Assembly (NCBI RefSeq): GCF_023516555.1
Contig: NZ_JAMGBD010000001.1
Span: 248,001 to 312,000, forward strand
DNA: 64,000 nt
Source: Sphingomonas alba
Lineage (GTDB): Bacteria; Pseudomonadota; Alphaproteobacteria; Sphingomonadales; Sphingomonadaceae
Reading direction: 5' to 3'
The notes beneath the pieces were generated by a model. That model saw only the letters and a list, made by a program, of their open reading frames with translations, searched no databases and was not told the origin of the DNA. Each line of letters starts with the position of its first letter. The first letter of the stretch is position 1. Positions 1 through 10,312 of this stretch are shown here, piece after piece. Made by a program: the position numbers and the translations under genes.

Positions 1-1
1 G

Positions 2-808
2 CGGATTCGCCGCCTGCTTGAGAGCATCCTGAGTGGCGACGCAGCGGCGATGCTGGCGCAGCTGGATGAGGCGCACGACCTCGGCATCGATCCGACCTCT
101 TTGATCCGCGGCCTCATGGATTCGCTGCACACCGTGACTCGCGCCAAAGCGGGGGCGAGCCGGGACGCGTTGCAATCCGAAGAGGAACGGGACGCCGCCG
201 CTCAATGGGCTTCCAGCCTTAACTGGGCCGGCATCCACCGGCTTTGGCAGATGCTGCTGAAGGGCCTGAACGACGTCGGCCAGGCGCCGGACCCGCAGGA
301 AGCGGCCACCATGGCGCTGCTGCGGCTCATCCATGCCGCGGATTTGCCCGACCCGGCCTCGCTGGTCGCGAAGCTGTCGGGAAGCGACGCTGGAGCGGCC
401 GCCGCAGCACCGGCGGCGGCACCGGCCAAGCCTGCAGGCCCGCGCAGCTACCGCGAATTGATTGACGCGCTGCACGGGGCCGGCAAGCGCATCCTTTCGC
501 AGGAGCTGCACGACCAGGTAGGCCTGGTGAGTTTTTCCGAGGGCGAGCTGGTGCTGAAGCCGCTTCGCCCGCTCGGCGCGGACTGGACCCGCGACCTTGC
601 CGCCGCGTTAAAAGACGTCACGGGCACCAAGTGGATCGTCAGCTTCACCGACCAGGGCGGCGAGCCCTCGCTGCAACAGCAGGAGCAGATCGCCGAGGAG
701 ACAATGCGCTCCGCCGTGCTTGACGAACCCAATGTCCGTGCGGTCTTGGAGAGCTTCCCCGAAGCGAGCCTCGACTCGTTCGGCCCCGCCCAAGCAACGA
801 GAGACTGA
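2..808 (+). CDS. dnaX: DNA polymerase III subunit gamma/tau, C-terminal part (partial)
   Basis: This is the 3' end of the clamp-loader gene: the frame is open from base 2 with no start in the window, leaving 268 residues. The visible part holds the end of the helical oligomerisation domain III, then an Ala/Pro-rich linker (about residues 127-145 of the fragment) and a folded tail typical of tau from alphaproteobacteria, which contacts the polymerase core. The ATPase P-loop and zinc module would lie upstream, outside the window. The family call rests largely on the tail plus the immediate neighbour ybaB, two bases downstream, since dnaX-ybaB is a widely conserved pair. The recR gene that usually completes this trio is not present here. 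Without the N-terminus the call is strong but not absolute. Confidence 0.85.
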   Translation, partial: RIRRLLESILSGDAAAMLAQLDEAHDLGIDPTSLIRGLMDSLHTVTRAKAGASRDALQSEEERDAAAQWASSLNWAGIHRLWQMLLKGLNDVGQAPDPQEAATMALLRLIHAADLPDPASLVAKLSGSDAGAAAAAPAAAPAKPAGPRSYRELIDALHGAGKRILSQELHDQVGLVSFSEGELVLKPLRPLGADWTRDLAAALKDVTGTKWIVSFTDQGGEPSLQQQEQIAEETMRSAVLDEPNVRAVLESFPEASLDSFGPAQATRD

Positions 809-810
809 CC

Positions 811-1140
811 ATGCCCGACCTCGACCTCGATAAGATCATGCAGATGGCGCAGAATGCGCAGGCCGAGTTGCAGAAGGCCCAGGACAATCTCGACAATGTC
901 GAGGTGGAAGGCGCGAGCGGCGGGGGGCTTGTCAAAATCCAGGCCTCGGCAAAGGGCCGCATCATCGCCGTGAACATCGACGAGAGCCTGATGCAGCCGA
1001 GCGAGAAGAGCATGCTGGAAGACCTGATCGCTGCGGCGTTGAACGATGCCCGCGCCAAAGCCGACCAGGCGGCCGCCGCGGAAATGGAGAAGATGAGTTC
1101 CGGCCTGCCGCTGCCACCGGGATTCAAATTACCCTTCTAA
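811..1140 (+). CDS. ybaB: YbaB/EbfC family nucleoid-associated protein
   Basis: Small (109 aa) dimeric DNA-binding protein of the YbaB/EbfC family, which coats the nucleoid. The N-terminal third is a helix rich in Met, Gln and Ala, followed by the family's strand with a VEGASGGG-type glycine turn near residue 32 and a C-terminal helix rich in Ala, Asp and Lys. It ends in a short hydrophobic LPLPPGFKLPF tail, also usual for the family. The ATG lies two bases after the dnaX stop, so the two are very likely cotranscribed and translationally coupled. Length is normal (about 105-110 aa). Confidence 0.93.
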   Translation: MPDLDLDKIMQMAQNAQAELQKAQDNLDNVEVEGASGGGLVKIQASAKGRIIAVNIDESLMQPSEKSMLEDLIAAALNDARAKADQAAAAEMEKMSSGLPLPPGFKLPF

Positions 1141-1250
1141 GCCTGTCGCGCTTTCGCAAACGGCGGTCGTTCGCCCATAAAAATGTAGCGCTTGCCTGCC
1201 CCTAATTCCGCCGCCACATTGGTCGATACGCGGCCGGAGGGGACTGAACG

Positions 1251-2852
1251 GTGCGACTGGGGCAAATGCAGGACTGGCCACTGCGCGTCATGCGCCTGGT
1301 CGATCATGCCGAGCGCGAGCACGGCAATCAGGAAATTGTCGGCGCGACGGGCGAGGAAATCGTTCGGACGACCTGGGGGCAGGTCGCCCGCGACGGTCGC
1401 CGCATGGCCCAGGGCCTGGAGCGCATGGGGCTGAAGCCCGGCGACCGCATCGCCACGCTGGCCATGAACAGCATCCGGCACCTGACGTCATGGTACGGCG
1501 CGATCGGCATGGGCGGCGTGCTCCACACCATCAACCCGCGCCTGTTTGACGAGCAGCTCGCTTACATCGGCAACCATGCCGAGGACCGGGTGCTCCTCTA
1601 TGACAAGGCATTCAAGCCGATCGTCGAACGCCTGAAGCCGGAGTGGAAGACCATCGAGCAGTACATCTGCTTCGAGGAGGACTTCGACAGCTGGGTGGCG
1701 AGCGAGGATGGCGATTATCGCTGGGTCGAAGGCGACGAGCGCGACCCCTGCGGCCTCTGCTACACCAGCGGGACGACCGGCAATCCCAAGGGCGTGCTCT
1801 ACGAGCATCGTTCGACCATGCTTCACACCTATGCCGAGGTGTCGCCCGACTGCTTCGATTTGTCGGCGCAGGCGGTGGTGCTGCCGATCGTGCCGATGTT
1901 CCACGCCAATGCCTGGGGCATTCCGTGGGCGGCGCCCATGACGGGCTGCAAGCTGGTGCTGAGCTCCGATTATCGCCCAGCACAGATGTGCAATCTGTTC
2001 CACGAAGAGAAGGTCAGCCATTCGGCGGGCGTGCCGACTGTCTGGCTTGGCATGATCGAGCATATCGAAAAGACCGGTGAGGATCTGGGCGCACTCAAGA
2101 CCGTCACCATTGGCGGATCGGCCGCTCCGCGCGCGATGATCGAATGGTTCCGGGGCAAGGGAATCAAGGTCGGGCACGCCTGGGGCATGACCGAATTGTC
2201 GCCCATCGGCACAGTCGGCTCGCCGCCGGCGCGCTGGGAGGAAATGAGCGACGAGGAGCAGCTGGACTATTGCTGCAAGCAGGGACGGTCGCTGTTCGGC
2301 GTCGAGCTGAAGATCGTCGACGACGACGGCAATGAGCTGCCGCGCGACGGCGTTGCTTCGGGGCGGTTGCTGACCCGCGGCTATTGGGTGGTGAAGCGCT
2401 ACTTCAAGGCGGAAGAAGACGCGGTCGACGAGGATTGCTGGTTCGACACCGGTGACGTCGCCGCCATCCATCCCGACGGCACGCTGCAGATCACCGACCG
2501 GTCGAAGGACGTCATCAAGTCGGGCGGTGAGTGGATCAGTTCGATCGAGCTTGAAAACGCCGCGGTCGGCTGTCCTGGCGTGCTCGAAGCGGCGGCAATC
2601 GGCATTGCCCATCCCAAGTGGGACGAAAGGCCGCTGCTGGTCTGCGTGCGCGACGAGGGCAGCAATGTCTGTGCCGACGAGGTTCGCGACTTCCTGGTCG
2701 CCCATGTCGCCAAATGGTGGCTTCCGGATGCCGTCGAGTTCGTCGATGAACTGCCGCATTCCGCCACCGGCAAACTGAGCAAGAAAACGCTGCGGGAGCA
2801 GTTCAAGGACTATCGTTTCGCCGACGCCGTGCAGATGGTGGGGCGCGACTAG
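1251..2852 (+). CDS. Acyl-CoA synthetase (AMP-binding, fatty-acid--CoA ligase type)
   Basis: ATP-dependent acyl-CoA ligase of 533 aa that activates a carboxylic acid through an acyl-adenylate. The signature motifs are all present: the phosphate-binding loop [11 protein letters not shown] near residue 172, the GMTELSP adenine-binding motif in the middle, the WFDTGD motif with its ribose-binding Asp, the hinge region [13 protein letters not shown], and the C-terminal catalytic Lys in ATGKLSKK. The pattern resembles the medium/long-chain branch that includes FadD-like and DmdB-like 3-methylmercaptopropionyl-CoA ligases. Substrate cannot be told from sequence alone. The chosen start is a GTG preceded by a purine-rich GGAGGGG stretch at about 1236-1242. 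It is followed at 66 bases by ettA, with no obvious functional link. Confidence 0.88.
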   Translation: MRLGQMQDWPLRVMRLVDHAEREHGNQEIVGATGEEIVRTTWGQVARDGRRMAQGLERMGLKPGDRIATLAMNSIRHLTSWYGAIGMGGVLHTINPRLFDEQLAYIGNHAEDRVLLYDKAFKPIVERLKPEWKTIEQYICFEEDFDSWVASEDGDYRWVEGDERDPCGLCYTSGTTGNPKGVLYEHRSTMLHTYAEVSPDCFDLSAQAVVLPIVPMFHANAWGIPWAAPMTGCKLVLSSDYRPAQMCNLFHEEKVSHSAGVPTVWLGMIEHIEKTGEDLGALKTVTIGGSAAPRAMIEWFRGKGIKVGHAWGMTELSPIGTVGSPPARWEEMSDEEQLDYCCKQGRSLFGVELKIVDDDGNELPRDGVASGRLLTRGYWVVKRYFKAEEDAVDEDCWFDTGDVAAIHPDGTLQITDRSKDVIKSGGEWISSIELENAAVGCPGVLEAAAIGIAHPKWDERPLLVCVRDEGSNVCADEVRDFLVAHVAKWWLPDAVEFVDELPHSATGKLSKKTLREQFKDYRFADAVQMVGRD

Positions 2853-2918
2853 ACCCTAGGCCGCGCTTCTTCTAAACGCGCCGGCAAATCCCGTATTTGA
2901 AGGAAGAGACGCGACCCC

Positions 2919-4598
<1,680 letters not shown>

Positions 4599-4601
4599 GG
4601 C

Positions 4602-5525
4602 ATGGACCGGGGGGCCGCTGGACATGACCATGAGCTGGTCGTCAGCGGCATCCTCTGCCGTATTGGATCAGGGCTGAGCTTCTCGATCATGGGCGCCATG
4701 CTGAAGCTGGCGTCCACCCGCGGCTTCAACGCGCCCGAGCTGGTCTTCTACCGGTCGGTGTTCAGCCTGCCGGTCGTGCTGTTCTGGGTCTTGAAGCGCG
4801 AGAACCTTCGCATCCTGCGGCCGAACCGTCCTATGGCGCACGTCTGGCGGGGGTTGATGGGCATCGTGTCCATGGGCCTGACGTTCCAGGCCCTGATCCT
4901 GCTGCCGCTTGCCGAGGCGACGGCGATCAATTTCACCGCGCCAATTTTCGCGACGATCCTGTCGTTCCTGGTGCTGCGCGAAGAAGTCGGCATTCATCGC
5001 TGGTCAGCCGTGATTTTGGGCTTCATCGGCGTCCTCGTTGTCGCGCAGCCTACGGGCACGAGCCTGCCGCTGCTGGGAGTTGCCGTCGCGCTCGGAGCGG
5101 CATTCGGGCAGGCGTCGGTGACGACGACACTTCGGCATCTCCAGCGCTCCGAGCATATTTCCACGATCGTCTTCTGGTTCGCGGTCTCCGGGATCGTGGC
5201 GGGCGGACTGGCAATGCCATTCTTCGGCCAGTGGCATGATGCGGTAGGCTATGCCTTCGTCATTGCCGGCGGGCTGGCAGGCGGCATCGGCCAGTTGTTC
5301 ATGACGAGCTCTCTGAGAGCGCCGGTCGCCGTCATCGCGCCCTTCGATTACCTGCAAATCGTCGCCGCGACCGCATTCGGCTGGCTGCTATTCTCGGACG
5401 TGCCAAACCTGTCGACGATTACCGGTGCCGGCCTGATTGCCGCCAGCGGGATCTACACGGCTTGGCGCGAACATGTGCGCCGCCGCCGGCTTCGGCTTGA
5501 GGTGGGGACGGTCCCGGCCGTTTAG
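4602..5525 (+). CDS. EamA/DMT-family inner-membrane transporter
   Basis: Predicted drug/metabolite transporter (307 aa) with ten hydrophobic segments arranged as two EamA repeats. The first half carries the typical LPLAEATAINFTAPIF motif around residue 104, and the second half ends in a basic cytosolic tail. The solute cannot be inferred; related proteins export amino acids, nucleosides or riboflavin-like compounds. The ATG lies three bases after the ettA stop. The first 20 residues are hydrophilic and unusual for the family, so an internal start near the first hydrophobic segment is possible. Its TAG stop overlaps the TAA stop of the opposite-strand gene through the shared TTAG at 5522-5525. 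Confidence 0.85.
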   Translation: MDRGAAGHDHELVVSGILCRIGSGLSFSIMGAMLKLASTRGFNAPELVFYRSVFSLPVVLFWVLKRENLRILRPNRPMAHVWRGLMGIVSMGLTFQALILLPLAEATAINFTAPIFATILSFLVLREEVGIHRWSAVILGFIGVLVVAQPTGTSLPLLGVAVALGAAFGQASVTTTLRHLQRSEHISTIVFWFAVSGIVAGGLAMPFFGQWHDAVGYAFVIAGGLAGGIGQLFMTSSLRAPVAVIAPFDYLQIVAATAFGWLLFSDVPNLSTITGAGLIAASGIYTAWREHVRRRRLRLEVGTVPAV

Positions 5526-5989
5526 CTCCTGACCGCCTCGCGGACCGACTCGCGAACCTCATCGCGGATTTGCTTGCGGGTCTCGTCGCCACGAGCGCGG
5601 GCGGCCTCTTTCTGAGCGATCATTTCCGCCTTGATCTGCTCCATCTCGGTACGAGCCTTGTCGCGGTCGTCCGTGGCGGCATTCACCTCGTCGTCGCTGC
5701 CGCTGATCTTGACCGCCGCGAGGTTGGCCTCCGTCTTGACCAGCTGGCCGATTGCCCTGGCCATGGCGTCTTTCTGGGCTTCCGTGACAGGATATTCGCG
5801 GCCGTCGATGGTCACCACGTCCGAATCGTCCCAGGCACTGTCGACGGCGCGGCTGACCTCGGCTTCGATCTTGGCCGACCGGTCGGTGTCGTGGGTCCAG
5901 GAGAAGATGTGGCCGCCATCCTGCACAACCATGCCGGTGACAAGGGCCGCACCCGCCAACAATACCCACATGACACGACTGCCCATCAT
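5522..5989 (-). CDS. Hypothetical exported/anchored protein with C-terminal coiled coil
   Basis: I do not recognise a named family. The 155-residue product begins with two Met codons and a hydrophobic segment (about residues 5-22, VMWVLLAGAALVTGMVV) that looks like a signal anchor or uncleaved signal peptide. The rest is highly charged. A short segment with DGREYPVTEAQKDAM (about residues 62-77) is followed by a long helix rich in Glu, Lys, Arg and Ala, likely a coiled coil, that ends in repeated RE/RDEVRESV pairs. A periplasmic or membrane-associated structural role is only a guess. It is a single-gene unit convergent with the EamA transporter gene and sharing its stop tetranucleotide. Confidence 0.7.
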   Translation of the reverse strand: MMGSRVMWVLLAGAALVTGMVVQDGGHIFSWTHDTDRSAKIEAEVSRAVDSAWDDSDVVTIDGREYPVTEAQKDAMARAIGQLVKTEANLAAVKISGSDDEVNAATDDRDKARTEMEQIKAEMIAQKEAARARGDETRKQIRDEVRESVREAVRS

Positions 5990-6074
5990 TCGCCTCTTCT
6001 AGCTGTGTCGCCGATATAATACAGTCGGCAGCGTCCTGCAAAGGCAGGAATCGCGGCGGCGATTAGTTCGGATT

Positions 6075-6416
6075 ATGGCTCGGAAAAGAGGGGATGGCGA
6101 TGCTCGAAGGCCTCAACGCCAAATGATTGTAGTCGAGGCACCCCTGTGGCTCTGGTCGAGCGAGGGCGGCAGTTGGCACTTCATTACGATTCCCGCCGAA
6201 GAGGCCCTCGAGATCAGGTTGGAGAGCGCCGCTTCAGGGCTCCGGCGCGGATTCGGCTCCGTGCGCGTTCAGGCAAGCATCAATGGCGTGGACTGGAAGA
6301 CGTCGATCTTCCCGCAGAAATCCGGCGGCTACCTGCTGCCTGTAAAAGCAAGCGTCCGCCGCGATGCCGGGATCGCGGCGGACGACATTGTCACCGTAAA
6401 GGTGGAGTTGGTCTGA
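6075..6416 (+). CDS. DUF1905 domain protein
   Basis: Short protein (113 aa) matching the DUF1905 pattern: a compact beta-rich domain with EAPLWLW near residue 21, a GFGSVRV strand in the middle and a terminal ADDIVTVKVEL strand. Proteins of this family are small, cytosolic and without assigned reaction. The first 15 residues are basic and poorly conserved-looking, so translation could begin at the internal Met just before IVVEAP (about 6123). The stop is separated by one base from the stop of the opposite-strand DoxX gene. Confidence 0.8.
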   Translation: MARKRGDGDARRPQRQMIVVEAPLWLWSSEGGSWHFITIPAEEALEIRLESAASGLRRGFGSVRVQASINGVDWKTSIFPQKSGGYLLPVKASVRRDAGIAADDIVTVKVELV

Positions 6417-6417
6417 C

Positions 6418-6885
6418 TTATTCGTCGAGGTCGGAACGCTCGCCGCCGGGAGCGGCATAGCCCCAGACGTGAGAGCGCTTGCCGGCGAGGATCTTGTCGA
6501 TGCTCCAATTGCCGGCGCCGATCACGGCCAGCGCCAGGAAGATGAAGCAGAACAGGATCGCGGCTTCGCCCTTGTTGACCAGCGGGAAGGCCGAAACCTT
6601 GGCGTGGATCATGAAGTAGCCGACCGCCATTTCGCCGGCGAGCAGGATACCGATCCAGCGAGTCCACAGGCCGACGAGCAGCAGCGCGCCGCCCACGAGC
6701 TCGAACCAGCCGGCGATCCAGTACATCGACCAAGGCGAAGGAAAGGCGATTTGCGGGACGTCGGGGAAACCGAGAAGCTTGGCGGTGCCATGCTCGATGA
6801 AAAGAAGCGCGGTCACGATTCGCAGGATGGCGATAACGGTCGGGGCCCAGCGCTCGCTGAATTCGTCAGGTTGATCAATGAACAT
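6418..6885 (-). CDS. DoxX family membrane protein
   Basis: Inner-membrane protein (155 aa) with four hydrophobic helices and the DoxX/SURF4 hallmark of an early RIVTALLFIEHGTAKLLG segment (about residues 22-40), then a WFELVGGALLLVGLWTR helix and a C-terminal LALAVIGAGNWSID segment. Family members are associated with redox or quinone-linked functions, but this one has no neighbouring partner that would assign a role. The ATG is preceded by about 150 bases without a recognisable gene. The tail after the last helix is short and acidic (residues about 145-155). Confidence 0.87.
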   Translation of the reverse strand: MFIDQPDEFSERWAPTVIAILRIVTALLFIEHGTAKLLGFPDVPQIAFPSPWSMYWIAGWFELVGGALLLVGLWTRWIGILLAGEMAVGYFMIHAKVSAFPLVNKGEAAILFCFIFLALAVIGAGNWSIDKILAGKRSHVWGYAAPGGERSDLDE

Positions 6886-7041
6886 CTAAAAACACCCCCA
6901 TTAAGGCGGCCGGGAACAGGCACGCATTACACGCCGCCATATGCACCTTACCCCTTCGTGAGGCTAGCGACGCGCTCCTCATAGCCGATGGCCTTGGCGT
7001 CGAGAACCCTGCTTGCGGGCCAAAAACGCCGGTTTTGTGCC

Positions 7042-7755
7042 TTAACGGAGGCGTTTCACGGCCAGGCGGCCGTCTTCGCCCGTTTTCACTTCGAAATTGG
7101 GGACAGCTCGAATGAGATCGGACAGGCGCGTGAACCCATAGTTGCGAACCGCGAAGCTGGAGACCGCCTTGGCGCGCTGGCCAAGCTCGGAGAGTGGCGC
7201 ATAACCGTCGTCGTCGCGCTTCGAAGCCTTGTAGGCGGCGCCGAGCACGTTGAGCAGGTCCTCGTCGATGGGATTGTCGCTGGTGTCGTTGTTCGAGTCT
7301 GCAAGGGCGGCGACGTCGAAGAAGCGCGAGCAGGCCTGCTGGAAACTCTGCGGCGTCTTGGCGGTGCCGAAACCATAGACCTGGAGCCCGTCTTCCCGGA
7401 TGCGCTGCGCCAGCGGCAGGAAGTCGCTGTCGCTCGACATGATGCCAAAGCCGTCGACGTGGCCGCGGTAGAGGAGATCCATCGCGTCGATGGTCATCCG
7501 CATGTCCGTGGCGCTCTTGCCCTTGACGACGTCAAACTGCTGAATGGGGATGATCGAGTGCTTGCCGGTCAGCGTTCCCCAGTTCTTGAGCGCCGGCTTC
7601 TGCCAATTGCCGTAGGCCCGGCGGATATTGATGGTGCCGAGCTCGCCCAGGACCAGCAGGACTTCGTCGAGATGATCGGGGGACGCATTGTCGGCATCGA
7701 TCAGCAAGGCGATGTTGAGTTCCTGTTCAGGTTCCTGCCGTTCAACCATCGTCAT
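7042..7755 (-). CDS. NYN-domain endonuclease with C-terminal OST-HTH/LOTUS domain
   Basis: Two-domain protein (237 aa). The N-terminal half is a NYN (PIN-like) metal-dependent RNase fold: ALLIDADN near residue 15 supplies the first Asp cluster, SATDMRMTIDAMD near residue 82 the middle acidic residues, and SSDSDF near residue 105 the last pair. After a short acidic linker, residues about 163-235 form a winged-helix resembling OST-HTH/LOTUS, with YGFTRLSDLIRAVPNFEV as its core. In animals the same pairing occurs in MARF1/limkain, and bacterial versions are widespread but poorly characterised. Likely RNA cleavage with LOTUS-mediated RNA recognition is an inference from the domains. It is monocistronic. 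Confidence 0.88.
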   Translation of the reverse strand: MTMVERQEPEQELNIALLIDADNASPDHLDEVLLVLGELGTINIRRAYGNWQKPALKNWGTLTGKHSIIPIQQFDVVKGKSATDMRMTIDAMDLLYRGHVDGFGIMSSDSDFLPLAQRIREDGLQVYGFGTAKTPQSFQQACSRFFDVAALADSNNDTSDNPIDEDLLNVLGAAYKASKRDDDGYAPLSELGQRAKAVSSFAVRNYGFTRLSDLIRAVPNFEVKTGEDGRLAVKRLR

Positions 7756-7791
7756 TTTGCTCCTGTTCAGCCCACATAACGCATCGCAGGC

Positions 7792-7817
7792 GGAACGAAA
7801 CCGTCCAGCAGGTGGTT
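7792..7817 (+). promoter_or_regulatory. Candidate EcfG-type general stress promoter
   Basis: GGAAC at 7792-7796 is followed after 17 bases by GGTT at 7814-7817. The general stress sigma factor EcfG of alphaproteobacteria reads GGAAC-N16/17-CGTT, so one base of the -10 deviates. It lies about 48 bases upstream of the ATG of the glycine-zipper gene, a position that would give a short leader. Confidence 0.3.
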
Positions 7818-7864
7818 TTGTTTGTGCATGAGCGTCGGGGTTTGTTCGAGGGAAGGTGAGGACA

Positions 7865-8194
7865 ATGAAAAAGTTAGTTCTAGCCGCCGCAGCCGGTACG
7901 CTGTCGCTGTCGGCCTGTGCTACGAATCCGTACGGCTACAATGATGGTTATTATGGCGATCGCACAGCTTCGCGCGCCGCAACCGGGGCCGCCATCGGTG
8001 CCGCCGGCGGCGCCGCGGTTGGCGCTGTCGTACATGGCGTGAACCCGGTCGAAGGCGCACTTGCCGGCGCAGTGCTCGGCGGAGTCCTGGGCGCAGTGGT
8101 CAAGGGCAAGCAATATTATCGCGACACCCGCGGTTATTGCTATTACGTCGACCAGTACGGCCGCCCGGTGTACGATTATAACGTTCGCTGCTAG
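7865..8194 (+). CDS. Glycine-zipper 2TM lipoprotein
   Basis: Small exported lipoprotein (109 aa). The signal peptide MKKLVLAAAAGTLSLSAC ends in a lipobox with the acylated Cys at residue 18. The mature part starts with a Tyr/Gly/Asn-rich stretch, then a glycine-zipper hairpin of GAAIGAAGGAAVGAVV and GALAGAVLGGVLGAVV-type segments (about residues 42-80), and ends in a Tyr-rich tail with two Cys. Such proteins belong to the YMGG-like/17 kDa surface antigen-like group of the envelope, often linked to stress. The ATG at 7865 was preferred over an upstream GTG at 7856 because it follows a GGAAGG site by eight bases and gives a classic signal peptide. Confidence 0.85.
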   Translation: MKKLVLAAAAGTLSLSACATNPYGYNDGYYGDRTASRAATGAAIGAAGGAAVGAVVHGVNPVEGALAGAVLGGVLGAVVKGKQYYRDTRGYCYYVDQYGRPVYDYNVRC

Positions 8195-8208
8195 TTCAGT
8201 AGCTTAAG

Positions 8209-8850
8209 TTAATCTGTTGTGACGGGGCGGAAGGTATCTTCCGCCTCGTCCAGCAAATACAACTGCCCTTCCGAAATCGAGAAATGACAACCGAGGAGCA
8301 CGAGTTCCCCGGCGTCTTCGCGTTCCTTCACGAAAGGGAAGCTGCGAAGGTTTGCCAGGCTCTGCCGGATGGCGACCTCCTCCAGTTCGCGGGCTGCTTC
8401 TGGGCCTGTGCCGCGGCTTTGCGCGATCTCGTTCGCCGGTTCCTCGATCTGTGACATCCAGCGATGCACGAATCCGCCTTCGCCGGCGGCCGCGCCATGG
8501 AAGCAGCCTGTCAGGGCCGCCTGGATGCCGCCGCACCTTTCGTGGCCCATGACGACGATTTCCGGCACTTTCAGCTGGGTGACGGCGAACTCGAGCGCCG
8601 CGGAGACACCGTGGCGGCCGCCATTGGCCTCGAACGGCGGCACGAGATTGGCGACGTTGCGAACGACAAAGATCTCACCGGGATCTGTGTCGAAGATGGT
8701 GGCCGGGTCGGCGCGGCTGTCGGAGCAAGCGATGACGACGGCGCGGGGGGACTGTCCCTCGGCCAGGTCCTTCCACATGCCCCGCTCGGTCTCATAGCGA
8801 TTGGTGCGAAAGCGGCGATAGCCTTCGAGGAGATTGCCGAAACCCTTCAT
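8209..8850 (-). CDS. Beta-class carbonic anhydrase
   Basis: Zinc enzyme (213 aa from the ATG at 8850) interconverting CO2 and bicarbonate in the cytosol. The zinc site is complete: CSDSRADP supplies Cys and the catalytic Asp-Arg pair, and MGHERCGG supplies His and Cys. The length and the central FEANGGRHGVSAALEFAV helix are normal for the beta class. An in-frame TTG at 8886 would add 12 residues but runs into the upstream region of lipA, and the ATG gives the usual MKGFGNLLEGYRRF beginning. The last codons coincide with a strong inverted repeat at 8221-8250. Confidence 0.93.
   Translation of the reverse strand: MKGFGNLLEGYRRFRTNRYETERGMWKDLAEGQSPRAVVIACSDSRADPATIFDTDPGEIFVVRNVANLVPPFEANGGRHGVSAALEFAVTQLKVPEIVVMGHERCGGIQAALTGCFHGAAAGEGGFVHRWMSQIEEPANEIAQSRGTGPEAARELEEVAIRQSLANLRSFPFVKEREDAGELVLLGCHFSISEGQLYLLDEAEDTFRPVTTD
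8221..8250. terminator. Strong inverted repeat, possible bidirectional terminator
   Basis: A 13-base-pair stem (one G-T wobble) with a GTAT loop spans 8221-8250. It lies at the 3' end of the carbonic anhydrase gene and just past the convergent glycine-zipper gene. No T-tract follows on either strand, so it is a poor intrinsic terminator, but its stability and place suit RNA 3'-end protection or a transcription block. Confidence 0.4.
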
Positions 8851-8915
8851 GGCGCGCTGCCTAACGGGGCGGGGAAGGGGTGGCAAGGCGGGCCAAGCAT
8901 CGCTATCTGGCCCGC

Positions 8916-9851
8916 ATGAACGCTCCGCTCCCCGTTCCGCCGAAGCAGCGCAAGCCGGACTGGATCCGCGTCAAGGCGCCTACCAGCCACGGCTATAACG
9001 AGACGCGCAAGCTGATGCGCTCGCTGAACCTCGCGACGGTCTGCGAGGAAGCGGCCTGCCCGAACATCGGCGAATGCTGGACGAAGAAGCATGCGACGGT
9101 GATGATCCTGGGCGACACCTGCACGCGCGCCTGCGCCTTCTGCAACGTCAAGACCGGCATGCCGCGGGCGGTCGATCCGCTGGAGCCGGAGCATGTGGCG
9201 ACCGCAGCGGCGGAATTGGGGCTCGAGCATATCGTCGTCACCTCGGTCGACCGCGACGATCTGCCGGACGGCGGCGCGAGCCAGTTCGTGAAGGTCATCG
9301 AGGCGCTGCGCCGCAACACGCCGCAGACCACGATCGAGATTTTGACGCCGGACTTCCGCAACAAGTCGGAAGCGGCGGTCGAGGCAATTATCGCCGCCGG
9401 GCCGGACGTCTACAATCACAACCTGGAGACCGTGCCGAGGCTCTATCCGACCATCCGTCCGGGTGCGCGTTACTATGCGTCGCTGCGCCTCCTGGAGAGC
9501 GTGAAGCGGCATGCGCCCCATATCTTCACCAAGTCCGGCGTCATGGTCGGGCTCGGCGAGGAGCGGCTTGAGGTCCATCAGGTGATGGACGACATGCGCT
9601 CGGCCGACATCGATTTCCTGACCATGGGCCAGTACCTGCAGCCGACGCCGCGCCATGCGAAAGTCGAGGAATTCGTCACGCCGGACGCGTTCAAGGCCTA
9701 TGCGGCGATTGCCCGGGCCAAGGGATTCCTGCTGGTTGCGGCCTCGCCGCTGACGCGATCGAGCTATCATGCGGGCGACGACTTCCGGAAGATGCAGGAG
9801 GCGAGGGCTAAGCAGCTTGCGCCAAAAGGAGCTTCGGGAGCCGGCGCCTGA
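8916..9851 (+). CDS. lipA: Lipoyl synthase
   Basis: Radical SAM enzyme (311 aa) that inserts two sulfurs into octanoyl groups on lipoyl domains. The auxiliary cluster motif [12 protein letters not shown] lies near residue 41, the SAM cluster CTRACAFC near residue 69, and the C-terminal RSSYHAG with its cluster-ligating Ser lies near residue 283. Start chosen at ATG 8916, which gives the usual Pro-rich lead-in before [10 protein letters not shown]. An upstream GTG at 8880 would add 12 basic residues. The stop overlaps the ratA start as TGATG, so lipA and ratA form a coupled pair. No lipB is seen nearby. Confidence 0.96.
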   Translation: MNAPLPVPPKQRKPDWIRVKAPTSHGYNETRKLMRSLNLATVCEEAACPNIGECWTKKHATVMILGDTCTRACAFCNVKTGMPRAVDPLEPEHVATAAAELGLEHIVVTSVDRDDLPDGGASQFVKVIEALRRNTPQTTIEILTPDFRNKSEAAVEAIIAAGPDVYNHNLETVPRLYPTIRPGARYYASLRLLESVKRHAPHIFTKSGVMVGLGEERLEVHQVMDDMRSADIDFLTMGQYLQPTPRHAKVEEFVTPDAFKAYAAIARAKGFLLVAASPLTRSSYHAGDDFRKMQEARAKQLAPKGASGAGA

Positions 9852-10312
9852 TGCCTCGCCATAGCGAGACCCGCCATCTTCCTTACACACCCGAACAATT
9901 GTTCGACCTCGTCTCGGACGTGGCGCGCTATGACGAATTCCTGCCATGGGTCGTGGCGGTTCGAATCCGATCGAGTTCCGAGGAAGAGACGGTTGCCGAC
10001 CTCGTCGTCGGATTCAATGCCTTCAAGGAGCGCTTCACGTCGCGGGTTCATAAAGAACGGCCAGGCCGCGTCTGCGTCGATTATATCGAGGGGCCGCTGA
10101 AATACCTGCACAACGAATGGAAGTTCGAACCGGCCGATGACGGCGGCACCAATGTCCATTTCTCGGTCGATTTCGCCTTCAAGTCGCGGATTTTCGAGAC
10201 TCTGGCGGGCCAGATGTTCGACCGGGCGCTGCGGCGGATGATCGGCGCTTTCGAAACGCGCGCCGCGGCGCTTTACGGCATGAGCAGGTCAAGCGCGCAG
10301 AGCGCCGCCTGA
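9851..10312 (+). CDS. RatA/COQ10 family ubiquinone-binding START-like protein
   Basis: Single-domain protein (153 aa) of the SRPBCC superfamily that in mitochondria (COQ10) chaperones ubiquinone and in E. coli is annotated RatA. The typical opening RHLPYTPEQLFDLVSDVARYDEFLPW is followed by beta-strands with LVVGFNAFKERFTSRV and a C-terminal helix with FETRAAALYG. Coenzyme Q transport is the more likely role in an alphaproteobacterium; toxin activity is not implied. It is translationally coupled to lipA. Its last 40 bases overlap the convergent cinA-like gene. Confidence 0.9.
   Translation: MPRHSETRHLPYTPEQLFDLVSDVARYDEFLPWVVAVRIRSSSEEETVADLVVGFNAFKERFTSRVHKERPGRVCVDYIEGPLKYLHNEWKFEPADDGGTNVHFSVDFAFKSRIFETLAGQMFDRALRRMIGAFETRAAALYGMSRSSAQSAA

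Noticed and set aside
1-1140. recR next to ybaB
   Set aside because: The gene after ybaB is an acyl-CoA ligase; recR is not in this window.
6948-7045. Minus-strand open frame ending GYEERVASLTKG between the NYN and DoxX genes
   Set aside because: It looks protein-like but has no start codon or ribosome site and overlaps the NYN gene end; it may be a remnant.
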